Virus record (IMG/VR): IMGVR_UViG_3300000101_000006
Location: 62,001 to 126,000 of that record
Reading direction: 5' to 3' (one strand)
Origin: a virus
DNA: 64,000 bases
Shown here: piece by piece, positions 10,201-19,451 of the stretch
Layout: each line of letters starts with the position of its first letter
Position numbering within the stretch: position 1 is the stretch's first letter
Position numbers and translations under genes: made by a program
Notes under the pieces: model-generated
Seen by the model: only the letters and a program-made list of their open reading frames with translations
Told to the model about the DNA's origin: nothing
The model's database searches: none

Positions 10201-11504
10201 AAGCTCCGCAAACTGTTCCCGGTGGAACCCAAGCCCAAAACGAAGCAGCGTGGAGATATACAGGTCCGCAATCACCAGTCTTTTTAAACTACAATGCAAT
10301 GCAGCTCGATTCCAGTATAAACTTGTTTGGAAAAGGAACCGTCAGGGAGGTACTAGATAGGGAGGTAGATACAATCAGTGAAGTCGCCAGCTCAGATACC
10401 ATTAAAGGCAAAACTAGATGGATTATCCAATCTAAATTTGAGTGTCCAATTTTAAACTTCAATAAGTATGACGACCTTAATCAGACCAATTTGACTCGCC
10501 CTAACGTTGGCCGTTCTCAGGTTCCACGGGGTATGTGGCATCAATATGGAGATATTCCATCGGAAGATGAAGGTATACATTTGCAAGTTTCCGACATTCC
10601 TCAGTTTTGGCTTCGTGGAGCACTGGGTATAGCCAGAGGTCGACCGCAGATCAAATCCTTAGCAGATCTTGTTGGTTTCTCAAAAGACCCAGTAAGACTT
10701 GGAGAGGTTGCTTCTCAAAAAGAAATATCAGAATGTGTCGTGGCCGTTCCATTTATTGAACAATCTGCAACTCGAAAGTTCTTTTCTATACCTAGAGCAG
10801 ACATCAATTCATGCATTGACGCAGCACGTCGTGAGATTGGTGGTCAATTCCCCGCTGGTGGTCCTCCAAAGGCTGGAGATACAGTCTACCAAATGGTCAA
10901 AAAGATGCAGAAATATGTATTTCCGCCTTCAATGGATTTTATAAGATATGAAGAAATTGATCCATTCGCAATGTATATTTTTGAATTCAAACACACTCTC
11001 TCGAAACAAGACCTCGCGGATATTTGGCAAAACCTATCACCAGAAATTGGAACAAAAATGGAAGAATCAGAGGCATCAATATCGCATGAACTATTATCTG
11101 CAGAGCTCTTAGGTGACGGGGCAGTTGTGAAAAACAACACTCTCGATGAGAACGCTGAGGGAAAAGGTATTCCATCTAACATTCAATGGATGATATTCAA
11201 AGTCAAAAAGAGAGCAAAAACAAACTATTTTGACAAGGTTGTAGCTAAGAAAGGAACAACGGATGATACCTCTGGTGTGGAACTTGTAGGTGTTACAAAT
11301 GCCGTTACAGGTAAGAAAGACAAAGACATTACATACAATTGGCCATATGATTTCTTTTCACTCGTAGAACTAGTTAAGATTGACGCCGAAGTCTCGTTTG
11401 CAAATATTGAAAACGACGATAAAGGACAGAAGTCGATCAAGAAGGTAGAGTCCAAAAAAGCTCGCAAGCCTTCATCAATTAACAAGGCGAGAGGAAAGGG
11501 ATAA
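7293..11504 (+). CDS. Very large virion structural protein, unknown family (1403 aa)
   Basis: ATG at 7293 has a ribosome site AAAGGAA 7 bases upstream. I do not recognise the family. The protein is rich in aromatic residues and asparagine, with no signal peptide, membrane segment or evident repeats. A glycine/proline-rich stretch (about residues 765-835, near GGLGGFPVVPPQDVV) looks like a linker. The C-terminal 60 residues are lysine-rich (KDKD, KSIKKVESKKARKPSS), ending in a basic tail. Flanking genes are all structural and the next gene follows after 4 bases, so it is probably co-translated with the tail/baseplate set. A baseplate or tail-body role is inference only. Confidence 0.65.
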   Translation: MSNFKDFVGINICIYEPTLNDSGAIGGNTLGYDPNNAFFYTDNVGIGNVGPLTKAPVSKTLVLLNLHRNGPYGYPMWKQMRTSQNHLTRALNAKNTFTYVQEPGALLGTKQAKYGNIISLKEPTISSNLPISLIGEVAIYNEELGIFEKKPVEIKTAFNNETVFFANQQANEYFNTISQTDENYETLKEMYLDGGLDDEGSLLDSFSLLTYRQTIWPKQQFTYLNRTRSRTFYVNTFWRSARDDRSQLNVDNGFGATVPSQSMWSLDARLDFKTRTAKTNTAVPADPFAKFEFDIGGTSADDTENSPGQLLNRYSTFTLAGFYNKTTGEPAFAQNFLTASLTLDVGSALTASAIYSRLHTLKNLFSGINPSGPFLINNEMVDDQVAGAPLWPSNSTGSIFNGHANWDAPALSGKEPFYDSYEKFSEDIKRKGKGYSIIPEFKISAHVEEYQTKGVTAKLSNIFELSGGLSQNTTTESEPNFYKILSTTDFLKHFDLVKKDHKGFADEKILTIKCKAIKKFVPYEGFYPNQRTMDISRQFSSSYGQNISVSTSGSNVTISNYDQFSIKPLLTPICAPGILFNTIKSGIAVDFPLIFQEDIIKNTGEGFNTFIYADDIGRRINGTTTSGSYTPSDTNNMLLGHTERTPLDKYDSIYSSRIPFEALVEPEVYLANENLILQEPHVFGLSDFEIEANWDGGGNSLYKKMISNFLAEVPEFFISNKNFKTISSLEEQNPEFGNAISGTYYLMRVKMTKSREGTNKTLGGLGGFPVVPPQDVVSQGINTLGQNPSGGFATGRSRTVRESITMYSRPSSFGPPSIGDGGNIEINGLSFWMGSSWGFNFPYTPPYYHGESWCDLVFYADETKKYTLDEILSGSKEYPYFTRYWNPSFHDALRDLSGYRNSQDPLSATTGISGSRYEKYYDSPWADLMTNPVTRIYESIEPISQSSANLDYDWEVWGNMVRNNVTSSWKAPQTVPGGTQAQNEAAWRYTGPQSPVFLNYNAMQLDSSINLFGKGTVREVLDREVDTISEVASSDTIKGKTRWIIQSKFECPILNFNKYDDLNQTNLTRPNVGRSQVPRGMWHQYGDIPSEDEGIHLQVSDIPQFWLRGALGIARGRPQIKSLADLVGFSKDPVRLGEVASQKEISECVVAVPFIEQSATRKFFSIPRADINSCIDAARREIGGQFPAGGPPKAGDTVYQMVKKMQKYVFPPSMDFIRYEEIDPFAMYIFEFKHTLSKQDLADIWQNLSPEIGTKMEESEASISHELLSAELLGDGAVVKNNTLDENAEGKGIPSNIQWMIFKVKKRAKTNYFDKVVAKKGTTDDTSGVELVGVTNAVTGKKDKDITYNWPYDFFSLVELVKIDAEVSFANIENDDKGQKSIKKVESKKARKPSSINKARGKG

Positions 11505-11508
11505 GTGA

Positions 11509-12453
11509 ATGACGTTTTTTAACAAGAAAGAAGATGTTCTTAAAATTGAATTAACACCATATGGACGTTCGCTTCTCTCTAACGGGAAGCTTATGCCTAA
11601 ATTCTATACGTTTTTCGATGATGATATCATTTACGATCTTGAATTCGGCGGCGACACTGAGACCCAAGTGAATATCAAGAATAGAATCTTGGCGGAAACA
11701 CCACGGTTACGACCCCAACGAGATTTAATCTCCCCAGAGTCCCTAATTTTTACTTCTGAGAGGTCCGAGGACTCCTCTAGACCTTACAGTCAAGTTGCGA
11801 TGAATCACCTCACAGCACCACTTGGTACGTCCGACGGAACCTTTATTGATGCGCCAAGTTGGAATGTGGCGTTCCTATTGGGAGAGATATCAAATGTCGA
11901 CGCTATCATCCAACAAGATAATACGAGCACAAAGAGAATACCACAGATCAATACGACCCTAGAGTATACAATGGAGATCAATAACATTAGAAATGACTCT
12001 CCCGTTAGAGGTCAAACAGTATCTCCCAATGTCCCCGTCTCATCAGTGCAACCAGACGGAACATATATTGACTTAATTGACGAGCAAATTATATGCAAAA
12101 TTCTGGAAGAAAAAGGATTTATGCAGAAAGACGGCCTAGAAATGGAAGTGTTTCTCTACGAAGAAAACGAAGAAACTCCAAAGAAATTAAAGTTCGCACC
12201 TAGACAAAAGACCATTATCGATGGAATGCTCATGGACGATGATATTGCCTCAATTACCTTAACAGAAGATTATGTCGAATACTGGTTAAATATTGAGCTA
12301 GATTCTCAAATACCTGACTCTGAAATATGCAAAGGTGTCCAACACCTTAAGTCACAAGATATCCTTGTCGATGTTAGTGTTGTATGTCCTGACCTTGAAG
12401 GTACTGATTATGATATTTATAGAACAAACATAACAGACGTGGAGGATTGCTAA
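11509..12453 (+). CDS. Virion protein, paralog of the 17398 product at the N-terminus
   Basis: The start ATG at 11509 follows the preceding stop by 4 bases with AAAGGG as ribosome site. The first 50 residues (VLKIELTPYGRSLLSNGKL then FYTFFDDDIIYDLEF) align by eye with those of the protein at 17398 (ILDVVLTDHGRMLLAKG then ITKFALSDEEIDYSLY), so the two share an N-terminal domain, perhaps a docking module. The middle and C-terminus differ. It is acidic, 314 residues long and has no membrane segment. Widespread type of phage structural protein in my recollection, but I cannot name a function. Overlaps the next start by one base. Confidence 0.65.
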   Translation: MTFFNKKEDVLKIELTPYGRSLLSNGKLMPKFYTFFDDDIIYDLEFGGDTETQVNIKNRILAETPRLRPQRDLISPESLIFTSERSEDSSRPYSQVAMNHLTAPLGTSDGTFIDAPSWNVAFLLGEISNVDAIIQQDNTSTKRIPQINTTLEYTMEINNIRNDSPVRGQTVSPNVPVSSVQPDGTYIDLIDEQIICKILEEKGFMQKDGLEMEVFLYEENEETPKKLKFAPRQKTIIDGMLMDDDIASITLTEDYVEYWLNIELDSQIPDSEICKGVQHLKSQDILVDVSVVCPDLEGTDYDIYRTNITDVEDC

Positions 12454-15377
12454 TGTCTAATAGTCTTGTAGGTCTCGAGAACCTTCCAAATGTTTACGTC
12501 AAAAAGATTTCACTTTACAAGTTAAAAGTGGACGTAGAGATTCTGATGTTGGATGTCGAGTCCAACGGAACTTTTGTATGGTCAGATGACGATCTAATAC
12601 TTGACTACCTAAAGGTCGCGGTAATTGCTACGTCAAACCAGCAACTGATCTCTAGAATATCGGAAGGATTGATCAATCCCATGCCTACTAACATAAAGCG
12701 TTCGATGGTTGCGGGCGTTGGATCTCTAATGACTGGTACGACAATAATCGAAACCTCAGCAAAAGAAATGAAGACCACCAACCGCCCCAGAAGCCTAGAA
12801 AGGAGGTATTCAAAAAAGATATCTATTCCAAGGTCCATGAGTGCCCCTACAATGACTTTGTTTGCTTTTGCCTACATAGACGCTCAAGAGATGTCTAAAG
12901 CGCTTAGGATAAGCCTTACTGGCCCTCTGAGTAGCTATTGTGGATCAATTGTCTCTGAGAATGTAATTGAAGACGGAGAAATTGAGACAACAACGTATAT
13001 TTATAAGGAATCTAGTGGAAACGTATGGTCAGGCCCAGTGCACCAACACACTGATGGGCGATGGATGGCTGGATCATTTCATTCATCCAAGCCACACCCA
13101 AGACTTACGAGGGAAGCTGTCCTTAACACAAAGATTGTTGACAAGAGAGAGGGTTCGTACAGTTTGCGCTCTGAAATTGATTTTAAGAAAAAAGCAACAC
13201 TATCGGAACTATCGCTATCTTTCAACAACTCAGCAGACGCGATTGGTATGTTCTCAGTCGATGTTAGAAACTTGGTGCTAACAAAAACAAAGTATGGAAG
13301 AAAGATGTTCAATGTTTCCAAACAACTGTTTGAATCGTTCGCGAAAAGTGTTGAACTAAACTCGCTAGAAATTAGAAGACAACAGGTCAAGCTCAATGCG
13401 CAAACAAATCGCCTTGGGACCAGAAAGTACAATCAAAAACTTATAGGCTCATACAATATCGTCGCCGCTATTGCTGGTAGCAACAATGCTACGGCAGAAT
13501 CAGACAATCTAACTCAGATGTATATTGTTTCTGACCCACTGATTAAAACTTATCAATACATTGATGAAGAAATGTCCGAAAGAACGAGGGGTGAGTATCG
13601 CTATGAAGCGATCATTACATTTGTGGATAAATCTCAAAATTTCCTAGCAAATCTTTTGTCTCAAATGGAATCCAACATATCGGAACTTAAAGTTCAGAGA
13701 GAATTCTTGTTTAGGCCATCTAGATACAACAGAGTCGATGATAATTTAGAGCCTGTAACCATTATGCCCAGTGTATTCTCGGCATCAATCGAAAATTATT
13801 ATCAGAATCTATCAATCCTCATGGATATAGATGATGAAGCAAAAAGCAAGTTGATTAAAGACAAGAAGACAGCCTTCACATCGGACAACTATACGAACAA
13901 GGAAGCGGAAAGATTCATATTTGAATATTCAAGCCTCATGGATAAATTGATAAGAAGATTTGGTATCCAAAAGAAAACAGAAAGGCTATCCGCAGGGTCT
14001 TGGCCATCCAATGCCTACCCACCTGGATTTATAACAATTAAGCACGTATTTGAAAATACGGCCAAGTTTGACAACGTCGTCGCATCATATGACTTTCTCG
14101 GCGTACAATCAAACAAATCATTGGTATCCTTAACAAAAGATCAGTACAATAAAAGAGCAAACTTGGAAGTTAGTAGGTTCTTCGATACAAACCGATCAAC
14201 AGTATCAACAGATTTAGCGGATCTTGACAAGGAAGATATGATGGCGATCAAAGACTTGTCCTCATCTAAAGTATCGTTTTTCTCCCCACTTAGTTTCAAA
14301 TATGGCGCCCAAAGTAAAGATTTGACATCCTTACAAGACCTAGACTCGGACGGAATATCAACCAACTTCATTTCTTATATGACCGAGAAACAAAGCGACC
14401 CTATTTTTTCTTCAGCAACAGTTCGAAAAGAGAAAAAGTCTGAGGCCAAGCCTTCAAAAACAAAAAAAAGAAGAGCATTGAAGAAGAGAAGATTCGGTAG
14501 ATCTACATTTAACTTTAAGAGAACTCCGTTCAAAATAAACAATCTAAAACCAGAAGAGTATTTGGAGGTATCAAACTATCTCGGGAAAGACTCTGAGATG
14601 GTCAATGTTGATCCGAACTTATCCGACACAGTTCCGAATCCTCAGACTGAACAAGTCATGATTAAGTTAGCCACAACCAATGGTCTAAGCGTAAAGCGCG
14701 AGAAAGCCACTTTCGATTTACAAACCAAGAATAATGTTTTCGAAAAATTTAAGTCTTCTCCCAAGTTTGATCGAAAGAAGTTGACAATGATGCCTATTTC
14801 AATCAAAGCTCTCATCAATTCCCGCTCAACAGCTGCGAAGAACAACATCTTGGAGTCGGAATCGGATATCCTCAAAGATTCTGAAACTAAAATCGCAACC
14901 GAGATGATTTTCCACGCAACGCAAAAAGTTCAATATTTTTCTGGATTTGAAGTAGACTCTAGTGGTCTACCAGATGTGTCTCAACCAAAATGGGAAGACA
15001 TTACTCCAACCTCTCTAGAAAACAACAAGCGTTTGATTTGCAGAATGAGATACACCCAAATACCAGAACTAGACATCAAACCGGCCACAGAGTTGAAGCT
15101 AATGGCTCAAAATGAAATATTCGCAATCTCAAACGAACCACTCTCTACTGTTCCAATTTTCAACGAAAACAATGATGAAAATATAAGTTTAGAGCAAGAA
15201 CTATCAGAAGTACAGGATATTGTCTATGCTTCATCCAATTATGTTAAGCAAGACAGTTCTAGGAAAGCTCAACTAATACAATCTACCACACAACCAATGG
15301 GATCTCGAGCACAACCAGTGAGATCTAATACACAATCAACTGGAGGAACAACGAATGCCCAAAGTAGTCGTTACTGA
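12453..15377 (+). CDS. Large virion-associated protein, unknown family (974 aa)
   Basis: I choose ATG 12453 (MSNSLVGLENLPN), inside the previous TAA, because GGAGG sits 8 bases upstream; a TTG two codons earlier is less likely. The protein is strongly charged. It has a very basic patch near residues 672-685 (KTKKRRALKKRRFGR) and a low-complexity Gln/Ser/Thr-rich C-terminus with three imperfect repeats of a short unit (TTQPMGSR, AQPVRSN, TQSTGGT). No recognised domain. It overlaps the following gene by 23 bases, which implies coupled translation. Function unknown; the neighbourhood suggests tail or baseplate. Confidence 0.6.
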   Translation: MSNSLVGLENLPNVYVKKISLYKLKVDVEILMLDVESNGTFVWSDDDLILDYLKVAVIATSNQQLISRISEGLINPMPTNIKRSMVAGVGSLMTGTTIIETSAKEMKTTNRPRSLERRYSKKISIPRSMSAPTMTLFAFAYIDAQEMSKALRISLTGPLSSYCGSIVSENVIEDGEIETTTYIYKESSGNVWSGPVHQHTDGRWMAGSFHSSKPHPRLTREAVLNTKIVDKREGSYSLRSEIDFKKKATLSELSLSFNNSADAIGMFSVDVRNLVLTKTKYGRKMFNVSKQLFESFAKSVELNSLEIRRQQVKLNAQTNRLGTRKYNQKLIGSYNIVAAIAGSNNATAESDNLTQMYIVSDPLIKTYQYIDEEMSERTRGEYRYEAIITFVDKSQNFLANLLSQMESNISELKVQREFLFRPSRYNRVDDNLEPVTIMPSVFSASIENYYQNLSILMDIDDEAKSKLIKDKKTAFTSDNYTNKEAERFIFEYSSLMDKLIRRFGIQKKTERLSAGSWPSNAYPPGFITIKHVFENTAKFDNVVASYDFLGVQSNKSLVSLTKDQYNKRANLEVSRFFDTNRSTVSTDLADLDKEDMMAIKDLSSSKVSFFSPLSFKYGAQSKDLTSLQDLDSDGISTNFISYMTEKQSDPIFSSATVRKEKKSEAKPSKTKKRRALKKRRFGRSTFNFKRTPFKINNLKPEEYLEVSNYLGKDSEMVNVDPNLSDTVPNPQTEQVMIKLATTNGLSVKREKATFDLQTKNNVFEKFKSSPKFDRKKLTMMPISIKALINSRSTAAKNNILESESDILKDSETKIATEMIFHATQKVQYFSGFEVDSSGLPDVSQPKWEDITPTSLENNKRLICRMRYTQIPELDIKPATELKLMAQNEIFAISNEPLSTVPIFNENNDENISLEQELSEVQDIVYASSNYVKQDSSRKAQLIQSTTQPMGSRAQPVRSNTQSTGGTTNAQSSRY

Positions 15378-17355
15378 AAATCTAAAAGACGCTGCCTTAG
15401 TATCCTCAGGCGTAGGACACGTCGTAGCTGAAACGGGCTATGGAACACAGAGGATTGAAGCACCTGTCAGTGTGAAAAAGTATAACGTAGAATTCCTTGA
15501 AAGTGAGATCAAGCACGACGAAGGGTTTCAATATGAAGTCGCAAAGATTAAAGTTAGTCCCATAATAACAATGTCCAACTTCTTTTCCAGCGTCAGAGCC
15601 GACTTCTCAAGTGGCCAAAAATCGAATCACTATTTTAAAATGCCCGAAATGGTAGATCTTGGAGAAACACATACTGAAAATTATTCGACTTCTAAGTCTC
15701 AAGGGTCTTATTCATTTGAAACAATATTCAATTACATATCAGAGGAGTATGACAAACTACAAGTCGGAATATCAGAATATAATCTCTATGCCCCATTTGA
15801 TAAGGCATCAAAGCAAGACTTCTTGAACATCCGAGACCGCAACACTGAGATAATAAACTTCTCGCGTGGAAACCAAATGAGGAACCTCGTAGTACCAACT
15901 ATGAAAGTCGATCAAGGATCAGATGAAACGCCTTATTATAATTATTTAAGAATTAATCAACGTTTAGATAATGGTATATCTCATTTCGCAATTAAACTCG
16001 GGATTTTTGATGAGCTGTTGCAAGACTATTTATTTGGTCGACGGACGAGTATATCTTTTGATATCCAAACAGGCCGAGAAGTCTCGCAAGATTCTTCCAT
16101 GTCCATCTATAACTTAGAGTCTTTTTTAACATCAGACACAGACTTGGACTTGGACAACTTTTTTACTCTCAATAGATCAATCCAGCCTTCTAGAATGTCT
16201 TTAGATTTGCGCAAGCACCTCATGAAGGGATTTCTCAAGGAGACCTCCAAGACAGGATTTAGGACTTATGAAGATATTCACAACAATATTGAGTCACACA
16301 AGGAAGTATTTTGTTATTCTGTAGATAAGTATGCAGCCACAGTTCAAGATAGTACAAAGATTCAAACGCTTTATGCACCAGCTCTTAGGGAGTCGACACC
16401 AGTTATCGACACTCAAGTCAAGTACGGAAAACACTATGCATACAAGGTGACTGGTCACTATATGATCGTAGGGAATAATTACGAGTACAGACAGATGATG
16501 TCCTCAAGTGACCCCGAGGACACATACTCGATCATTGAGGTGACGAATAGACCAAGCGTTGTTATTATTCCATTCCACATTTTCTCCAAACAAATCAATA
16601 TTGTACAAATGCCTCCGGTATATCCACAGGTATCATTCAAAACAGAGAATGATTCAAGCAAATCTATATCGATGTATCTTTCTCCGACAAAAACCGAAGT
16701 GATTGCTCCATTTATAAAGGTTACTCCTGATGACGATATACAATTGCGAGAATTAGAACGATTACCAAACATCCGAGAACCTGACGGGAAATTTAGATTT
16801 AAGACATATGGCGACCAAGGATTGTTCGAAGTTTTTAGGTTGGACTCTCCACCATCGTCGTTTTCTGACTTTAAGAATGCGAAGATTGGAGAAGTAAGTA
16901 TGCCTTTCAAAACTATGAGTGGTATCTTCAAAGATGTCGTTATTCCAAATAAAAAATATTATTATTTGTTCAGATCTATCAATCAAAAAGGACTGGTCTC
17001 AAATCCAACATCCATCTATGAAGCGACACTGTTGATAGATGCAGACGACTCTCAAGTCATAACAGATGTATATCATTTCCCAAAACCTAGAGATATGGAA
17101 TCAGCTCTTGGATTTAGAAAACTACTTAGAGTAACCCCTGCGGTGGAGCACATCTTGTTTGACGCTGCTCAAGACGCATTATTCGGAAAGAGAACTCTTG
17201 TTGGTACATTGGACGATTTAAAACTTGGAATTAGAGACAAGGCAGTGTGGGGTCGTAAATTCAAAATTCGAATCAAATCGAAAACTTCGGGAAAAATGAT
17301 AGACATTATTTTGAACGTTGATTTAACAAAAAACAAAACAGAGGAAGAATTCTAA
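15355..17355 (+). CDS. Virion-associated protein, unknown family (666 aa)
   Basis: ATG 15355 lies within the end of the previous gene and has GGAGGAAC 7 bases upstream. No family recognised. The central part looks beta-rich, and a region around residues 490-560 (FRFKTYGDQGLFEVFRLD to YYYLFRSINQKGLVSNP) reads like a fibronectin type III-like or Ig-like domain often found in phage tail proteins. The end is lysine-rich. Fits the tail/baseplate run; role otherwise unknown. Confidence 0.6.
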   Translation: MPKVVVTENLKDAALVSSGVGHVVAETGYGTQRIEAPVSVKKYNVEFLESEIKHDEGFQYEVAKIKVSPIITMSNFFSSVRADFSSGQKSNHYFKMPEMVDLGETHTENYSTSKSQGSYSFETIFNYISEEYDKLQVGISEYNLYAPFDKASKQDFLNIRDRNTEIINFSRGNQMRNLVVPTMKVDQGSDETPYYNYLRINQRLDNGISHFAIKLGIFDELLQDYLFGRRTSISFDIQTGREVSQDSSMSIYNLESFLTSDTDLDLDNFFTLNRSIQPSRMSLDLRKHLMKGFLKETSKTGFRTYEDIHNNIESHKEVFCYSVDKYAATVQDSTKIQTLYAPALRESTPVIDTQVKYGKHYAYKVTGHYMIVGNNYEYRQMMSSSDPEDTYSIIEVTNRPSVVIIPFHIFSKQINIVQMPPVYPQVSFKTENDSSKSISMYLSPTKTEVIAPFIKVTPDDDIQLRELERLPNIREPDGKFRFKTYGDQGLFEVFRLDSPPSSFSDFKNAKIGEVSMPFKTMSGIFKDVVIPNKKYYYLFRSINQKGLVSNPTSIYEATLLIDADDSQVITDVYHFPKPRDMESALGFRKLLRVTPAVEHILFDAAQDALFGKRTLVGTLDDLKLGIRDKAVWGRKFKIRIKSKTSGKMIDIILNVDLTKNKTEEEF

Positions 17356-17362
17356 TAAATAA

Positions 17363-17370
17363 GCTATTTA
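17363..17370 (+). promoter_or_regulatory. Putative late promoter core (GCTATTTA)
   Basis: CTATTTA preceded by G, 27 bases before ATG 17398, in a 42-base gap. A second T4-like element, AATAAATA, lies just upstream (17355-17362). Either or both could be the late-promoter core. Confidence 0.4.
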
Positions 17371-17397
17371 GGGTTTAGAATCGTAGGAGAAAATTTA

Positions 17398-18336
17398 ATG
17401 GGCTTTTTGGACAACAGTGGAGACATCATACTTGATGTAGTTTTGACGGACCACGGTCGAATGTTATTGGCGAAGGGAGACGGCTCCTTTCAAATCACTA
17501 AGTTTGCACTTAGTGACGAAGAGATCGACTATTCCTTATATGACAAGAACCACCCAAGTGGATCTGCATACTATGACTTAGAAATTCTTCAAGCTCCCAT
17601 TTTGGAAGCTTTTACAAACAACGGGTCAACTATGAAGACTCGCCTTCAAACTTATACAAATATGGAATTATTATTCCTTCCTGTGTTGAGATTGAATGAA
17701 AGAGTAAGCATCAACAAGCGAGCCTCAAACGGTGCATTTATGATACCAACCAATGCAGAAACGGAAGATAATTCTGGCTCAAGCACAGCATTAACTGGTA
17801 TTGGACGAAACACCGATGGCTCAATCCGTGAAGGATTCTTGTTTGGCGAATCTCTGGTCGGCACAATTATCAAAGTCGATGAAGGGTTGGATACAACTGA
17901 AATCTCTCCGATGCGTCGTCTTGATGACGAACTGAAAGAAACCAGTTACACAATCCAAATGGACAATAGACTTTGTAAGCTTGTAGACTCACAAGGCACA
18001 CTTGCTTCATTTGACTATTTAGACGACGACAACATCGCATATTATACTGTTGATTTAGGTGATACTTTCATAACAGACATTACCAACAACACAGTGAGCG
18101 CCTCTGAAGTAATTCAAGGTCCACGCGGAACTCGATTAGAATTCAGATTACAATCTTCAATGGATTTAAATACAAGTTCATATTTGTTTGAACAGTTGGG
18201 CGGCGAAGTATCGATGCCTACGCAGGTATCAGCAGTCAACGCTGATACTCTCTTTATTGATTCTAACATCAGAGTTGTCGGAGTTAAAACGGGAGTCATG
18301 ATGGACATCCCAGTAAGATTTTTAAGATTGAAATAA
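17398..18336 (+). CDS. Virion protein, N-terminal paralog of the 11509 product
   Basis: ATG 17398 with TAGGAGAA upstream. The first 50 residues match the product at 11509 in pattern (DVVLTDHGRMLLAKG versus KIELTPYGRSLLSNG), and total length is almost the same (312 versus 314), so the pair probably arose by duplication. The remainder is acidic and beta-rich. This type of protein occurs in tail regions of large marine phages as far as I recall, but no function can be named. It is followed after 13 bases by two further paralogs, forming a likely operon from the promoter motif at 17363. Confidence 0.65.
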   Translation: MGFLDNSGDIILDVVLTDHGRMLLAKGDGSFQITKFALSDEEIDYSLYDKNHPSGSAYYDLEILQAPILEAFTNNGSTMKTRLQTYTNMELLFLPVLRLNERVSINKRASNGAFMIPTNAETEDNSGSSTALTGIGRNTDGSIREGFLFGESLVGTIIKVDEGLDTTEISPMRRLDDELKETSYTIQMDNRLCKLVDSQGTLASFDYLDDDNIAYYTVDLGDTFITDITNNTVSASEVIQGPRGTRLEFRLQSSMDLNTSSYLFEQLGGEVSMPTQVSAVNADTLFIDSNIRVVGVKTGVMMDIPVRFLRLK

Positions 18337-18349
18337 TAAGGGAAAACAA

Positions 18350-19438
18350 ATGACTTTCAAACCATTAAACGAAAATGATACAGTAAACACTAGAACGCTT
18401 CTTCATGAAGCAATCCCTTTAACCGGTGCGATTGTTAGTGGCACATACGGCACAAACAACATCAAAACATACTCACATGGAATGTTTGAGTCTGTCTATG
18501 ATTATCCATATCTTAGCTCCTCAGCGAATCACATTTTTGATCTTACAGCTGGATTGCACCCTGATGGACCCTTAGCTTCCACTGATACGCAATTTACAAA
18601 GAAGCGCAACATTTATAATCAAATGTCTCAAGTTCTAATGGGTTATGATGCAACCGGATCCATTCAAAAGTTTGACGAAGACGGCGATCTCTTAGCAGGT
18701 GGGGCAAAGATGCAAGAAGTAATCGTTATGCCTTTCTCGAGATTACTAACGAAAGATGAGATCAAGAAAGAGAGTTTCGAATTGACTCTTGGAATCAACA
18801 ATGGTTATGGCTCAGCAATGAATACTTTAATTACAATTTCTGATGTTAGCGCCTCAAATGAATACAGAGTAAATTCACCTGTCGGTGATTATGGTATCCT
18901 ATACGCTACAGCTTCAGCTGGTACTGATCTCTTAAACTTAGCAGCATCGAATACGCATACAGCATCAATCGGCGGCGTTAAGTATTGGAATGCTGGATTG
19001 ATTTTTTACCAAGCCGGAATTGTGGTCTTGACTGGCTCTATCTTTGGAACTCAACTAAAATCAACATTCACTCCAGCAATGGATAGCGCAGGTATTTTGA
19101 TTGACGAACTAATGACTGGTTCAACGATTGACCAGATATCGGATGCATTTCGACACAGAGTGTACAATATGCAATTCAACAACACAACCGAACTAAACTC
19201 AACTGTTTACTTTTGTCGCATCAATCACAATGAGTTCAACTACTCTTCGAACCCAACTTACTTGAGCGGCTCGAGAATTCAAGTTAAAAACCAAGCAACT
19301 GACGAACCGGTTGCATATATCACCACAGTTGGTCTCTACAACGACAACAATGAATTGCTAGCAACCGCTAAACTTTCAGAACCATTGAAGAAATCATCAA
19401 GCAACGAATTTACAATCCGCACACGATTGGACTACTAA
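18350..19438 (+). CDS. Tail-fibre-like virion protein, first of a paralogous pair
   Basis: ATG 18350 preceded by AAGGGAAAA. It pairs with the product at 19452: both have mid-protein segments of the form IVVLTGSIFG/IIVLTGSTPLG, an FNHxxxSNNPTYL-like segment (NEFNYSSNPTYLSG versus GELNHSNNPTYLKY), and the same ending pattern (ATAKLSEPLKK..NEF versus GICKLATPIRK..NEY). No catalytic motifs. Probably two subunits of one tail-fibre or baseplate structure made by gene duplication; specific role unknown. Confidence 0.65.
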   Translation: MTFKPLNENDTVNTRTLLHEAIPLTGAIVSGTYGTNNIKTYSHGMFESVYDYPYLSSSANHIFDLTAGLHPDGPLASTDTQFTKKRNIYNQMSQVLMGYDATGSIQKFDEDGDLLAGGAKMQEVIVMPFSRLLTKDEIKKESFELTLGINNGYGSAMNTLITISDVSASNEYRVNSPVGDYGILYATASAGTDLLNLAASNTHTASIGGVKYWNAGLIFYQAGIVVLTGSIFGTQLKSTFTPAMDSAGILIDELMTGSTIDQISDAFRHRVYNMQFNNTTELNSTVYFCRINHNEFNYSSNPTYLSGSRIQVKNQATDEPVAYITTVGLYNDNNELLATAKLSEPLKKSSSNEFTIRTRLDY

Positions 19439-19451
19439 TCGGAGGGCTTCT